Source of the DNA: CAYYHA01 sp964471535
Lineage (GTDB): Bacteria > Myxococcota > Myxococcia > SLRQ01
Length of the DNA: 8,098 nucleotides
Direction of reading: 5' to 3'
Assembly (NCBI GenBank): GCA_964471535.1
Contig: CAYYHA010000197.1
Location: 1 to 8,098, forward strand
Of the stretch, positions 7,043-8,098 are shown in pieces. The notes under the pieces were generated by a model. The model saw only the letters and a list, made by a program, of their open reading frames with translations, ran no database searches and was not told the DNA's origin. Position 1 is the stretch's first letter, and every line of letters begins with the position of its first letter. The position numbers and the translations under genes are program-made.

Positions 7043-7056
7043 TAGACTGAATGGCC

Positions 7057-8098
7057 ATGGGCGGGAGCACCTTCGGCCGGATCCTCACCGTGACCACCTT
7101 CGGGGAGAGCCACGGGCCGGCGGTGGGCGTGGTGCTCGACGGCTGCCCGCCTGGGGAACCCATCGACGTCGGGGCCATCGAGGCCGACCTCGCGCGCCGG
7201 CGGCCGGGGCAGAGCGCCCTCTCGAGCCCGCGCCGTGAGCCCGACGCGGTCGAGCTCCTCTCGGGCGTGAAGGACGGGGTGACGCTGGGCACGCCCATCG
7301 GCCTCCTCGTCCGCAATCGGGATGCCCGCCCTGGCGCCTACGACGCCCTCGAGTCGGTCTACCGCCCCAGCCACGCCGACTACACGACGCATGCCAAGTA
7401 CGGCATCCGGGATCACCGGGGTGGGGGCCGCGCCAGTGCCCGCGAGACCGTGGGGCGTGTCGCGGCCGCCGGCCTCGTGCGACAGATTTTGTCGCGCCTG
7501 GGTGTGGAGGTGGTGGCGTGGGTGGATTCGGTCGCCGACGTGGTCTGCCCCGAGGTGGACGTGGAGACGGTGGACCGGACGGCGGTCGATGCGACGCCGG
7601 TGCGCTGCCCCGACCCGGTGGCGGCGCGGGAGATGGAGGCACGCATCGAGGCGGCCCGGCGGGACCGCGATACGGTGGGGGGCACGGTGCGCTGCGTGGC
7701 CCGCGGCGTCCCGGCGGGCTGGGGCGATCCCGTCTTCGACAAGCTGAGCGCCGACCTCGCCAAGGCGTGCATGAGCCTGCCTGCCACCCGTGGCTTCGAG
7801 GTGGGGCTCGGATTCGCCGCGGCCGGGATGCGCGGCTCGGAGCACAACGATCCCTTCACGATGGAAGCCGGCCGCGTGCGCGCCCACCCGAACCGGAGCG
7901 GGGGCATCCAGGGCGGCATCAGCAACGGCGAGCCCATCCTCCTGCGGGTGGCGTTCAAGCCGGTGGCGACGATCTTCCAGCCGCAACAGACGATCACGGC
8001 CACGGGCGAGGCGACGACGCTGACGGCGAGCGGGCGTCACGACCCCTGCGTGCTGCCCCGGGCGGTGCCCCTCGTCGAGGCCATGGTGATCCTCACCC
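7057..8098 (+). CDS. aroC: Chorismate synthase (partial, C-terminus beyond the right edge)
   Basis: Last enzyme of the shikimate pathway: converts 5-enolpyruvylshikimate-3-phosphate to chorismate using reduced FMN, feeding aromatic amino acid, folate and quinone synthesis in the cytoplasm. The visible 347 residues contain the family signatures: TTFGESHGPAVG with His19, HADYT with His106, KYGIRDHRGGGRASARET (about 114-131), SGGIQGGISNG, and RHDPC at 327-331. I chose the ATG at 7057 because MGGSTFGRIL aligns with the usual N-terminus MAGNT-x-G; an in-frame ATG at 7051 would add two residues, and a TGA at 7048-7050 excludes anything longer. There is no good Shine-Dalgarno. The family is about 360-390 residues, so only the last few dozen are missing. 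It is alone on its strand here, divergent from the Kazal gene. Confidence 0.97.
   Translation, partial: MGGSTFGRILTVTTFGESHGPAVGVVLDGCPPGEPIDVGAIEADLARRRPGQSALSSPRREPDAVELLSGVKDGVTLGTPIGLLVRNRDARPGAYDALESVYRPSHADYTTHAKYGIRDHRGGGRASARETVGRVAAAGLVRQILSRLGVEVVAWVDSVADVVCPEVDVETVDRTAVDATPVRCPDPVAAREMEARIEAARRDRDTVGGTVRCVARGVPAGWGDPVFDKLSADLAKACMSLPATRGFEVGLGFAAAGMRGSEHNDPFTMEAGRVRAHPNRSGGIQGGISNGEPILLRVAFKPVATIFQPQQTITATGEATTLTASGRHDPCVLPRAVPLVEAMVILT

Larger units (their letters stand above)
6848..7056. promoter_or_regulatory. Divergent intergenic region between the Kazal gene and aroC
   Basis: It should contain both promoters. A minus-strand TTGACG (6925-6930) resembles a -35 box, but no -10 box lies 16-18 nt downstream. 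On the plus strand TAGACT (7043-7048) is a possible -10 box 8 nt before the ATG at 7057. The main structure is the 12-bp inverted repeat at 6967-7042. No credible gene lies here. Confidence 0.5.

Noticed and set aside
6137..7045. A 302-codon plus-strand open frame opposite the Kazal gene
   Set aside because: Shadow frame; the minus-strand reading has 30 regularly spaced cysteines, a lipobox and a Shine-Dalgarno, which cannot be chance.
6940..8040. A 366-codon minus-strand open frame across aroC
   Set aside because: Antisense shadow of chorismate synthase: composition dominated by Arg, Ala, His and Pro, no motif. The plus strand carries every family signature.

Overview
The window is about 8.1 kb of very GC-rich DNA. 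It looks like chromosome from a Myxococcota (former Deltaproteobacteria) bacterium. The main clues are three predicted lipoproteins with Gly/Asp-rich 'DGG/DAG' linkers, a PKD plus Cys-rich protein, and a triple Kazal-module lipoprotein, all typical of myxobacterial envelopes. This is inference from style; no taxonomic marker was compared.

Region 1 (1-4374, minus strand) is the F1 sector of an F-type ATP synthase, in the order atpH (delta), atpA (alpha), atpG (gamma), atpD (beta, cut off by the left edge). Spacings are short (79, 4 and 43 nt), so it reads as one operon running leftward; atpC may follow outside the window. No F0 genes (atpB, atpE, atpF) lie upstream of atpH, so the F0 sector must be encoded elsewhere.

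Region 2 (4375-5880, plus strand) starts with a 214-nt divergent intergenic region. It is followed by two lipoprotein genes joined by an ATGA stop/start overlap: a PKD-domain protein with three four-cysteine modules, and a protein of unknown function whose two parts are separated by a 40-residue Gly/Asp-rich linker.

Region 3 (5888-6847, minus strand) is a lipoprotein with three tandem ten-cysteine modules, each ending in a Kazal-like protease-inhibitor domain. It converges on the preceding gene with only 7 nt between the two stop codons.

Region 4 (6848-8098) is a 209-nt divergent intergenic region containing a 12-bp inverted repeat, then aroC (chorismate synthase, plus strand), which runs off the right edge a few dozen residues before its expected end.

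The ATP synthase and aroC genes are ordinary housekeeping genes. The three lipoproteins between them are the accessory part, and their partners and targets cannot be read from the sequence. No tRNA, rRNA, CRISPR array, insertion sequence or phage gene was seen. I see no clear evidence of an undescribed system. The most interesting items are the lipoprotein pair, the reactive-site residues of the Kazal modules, and start regions that look leaderless.
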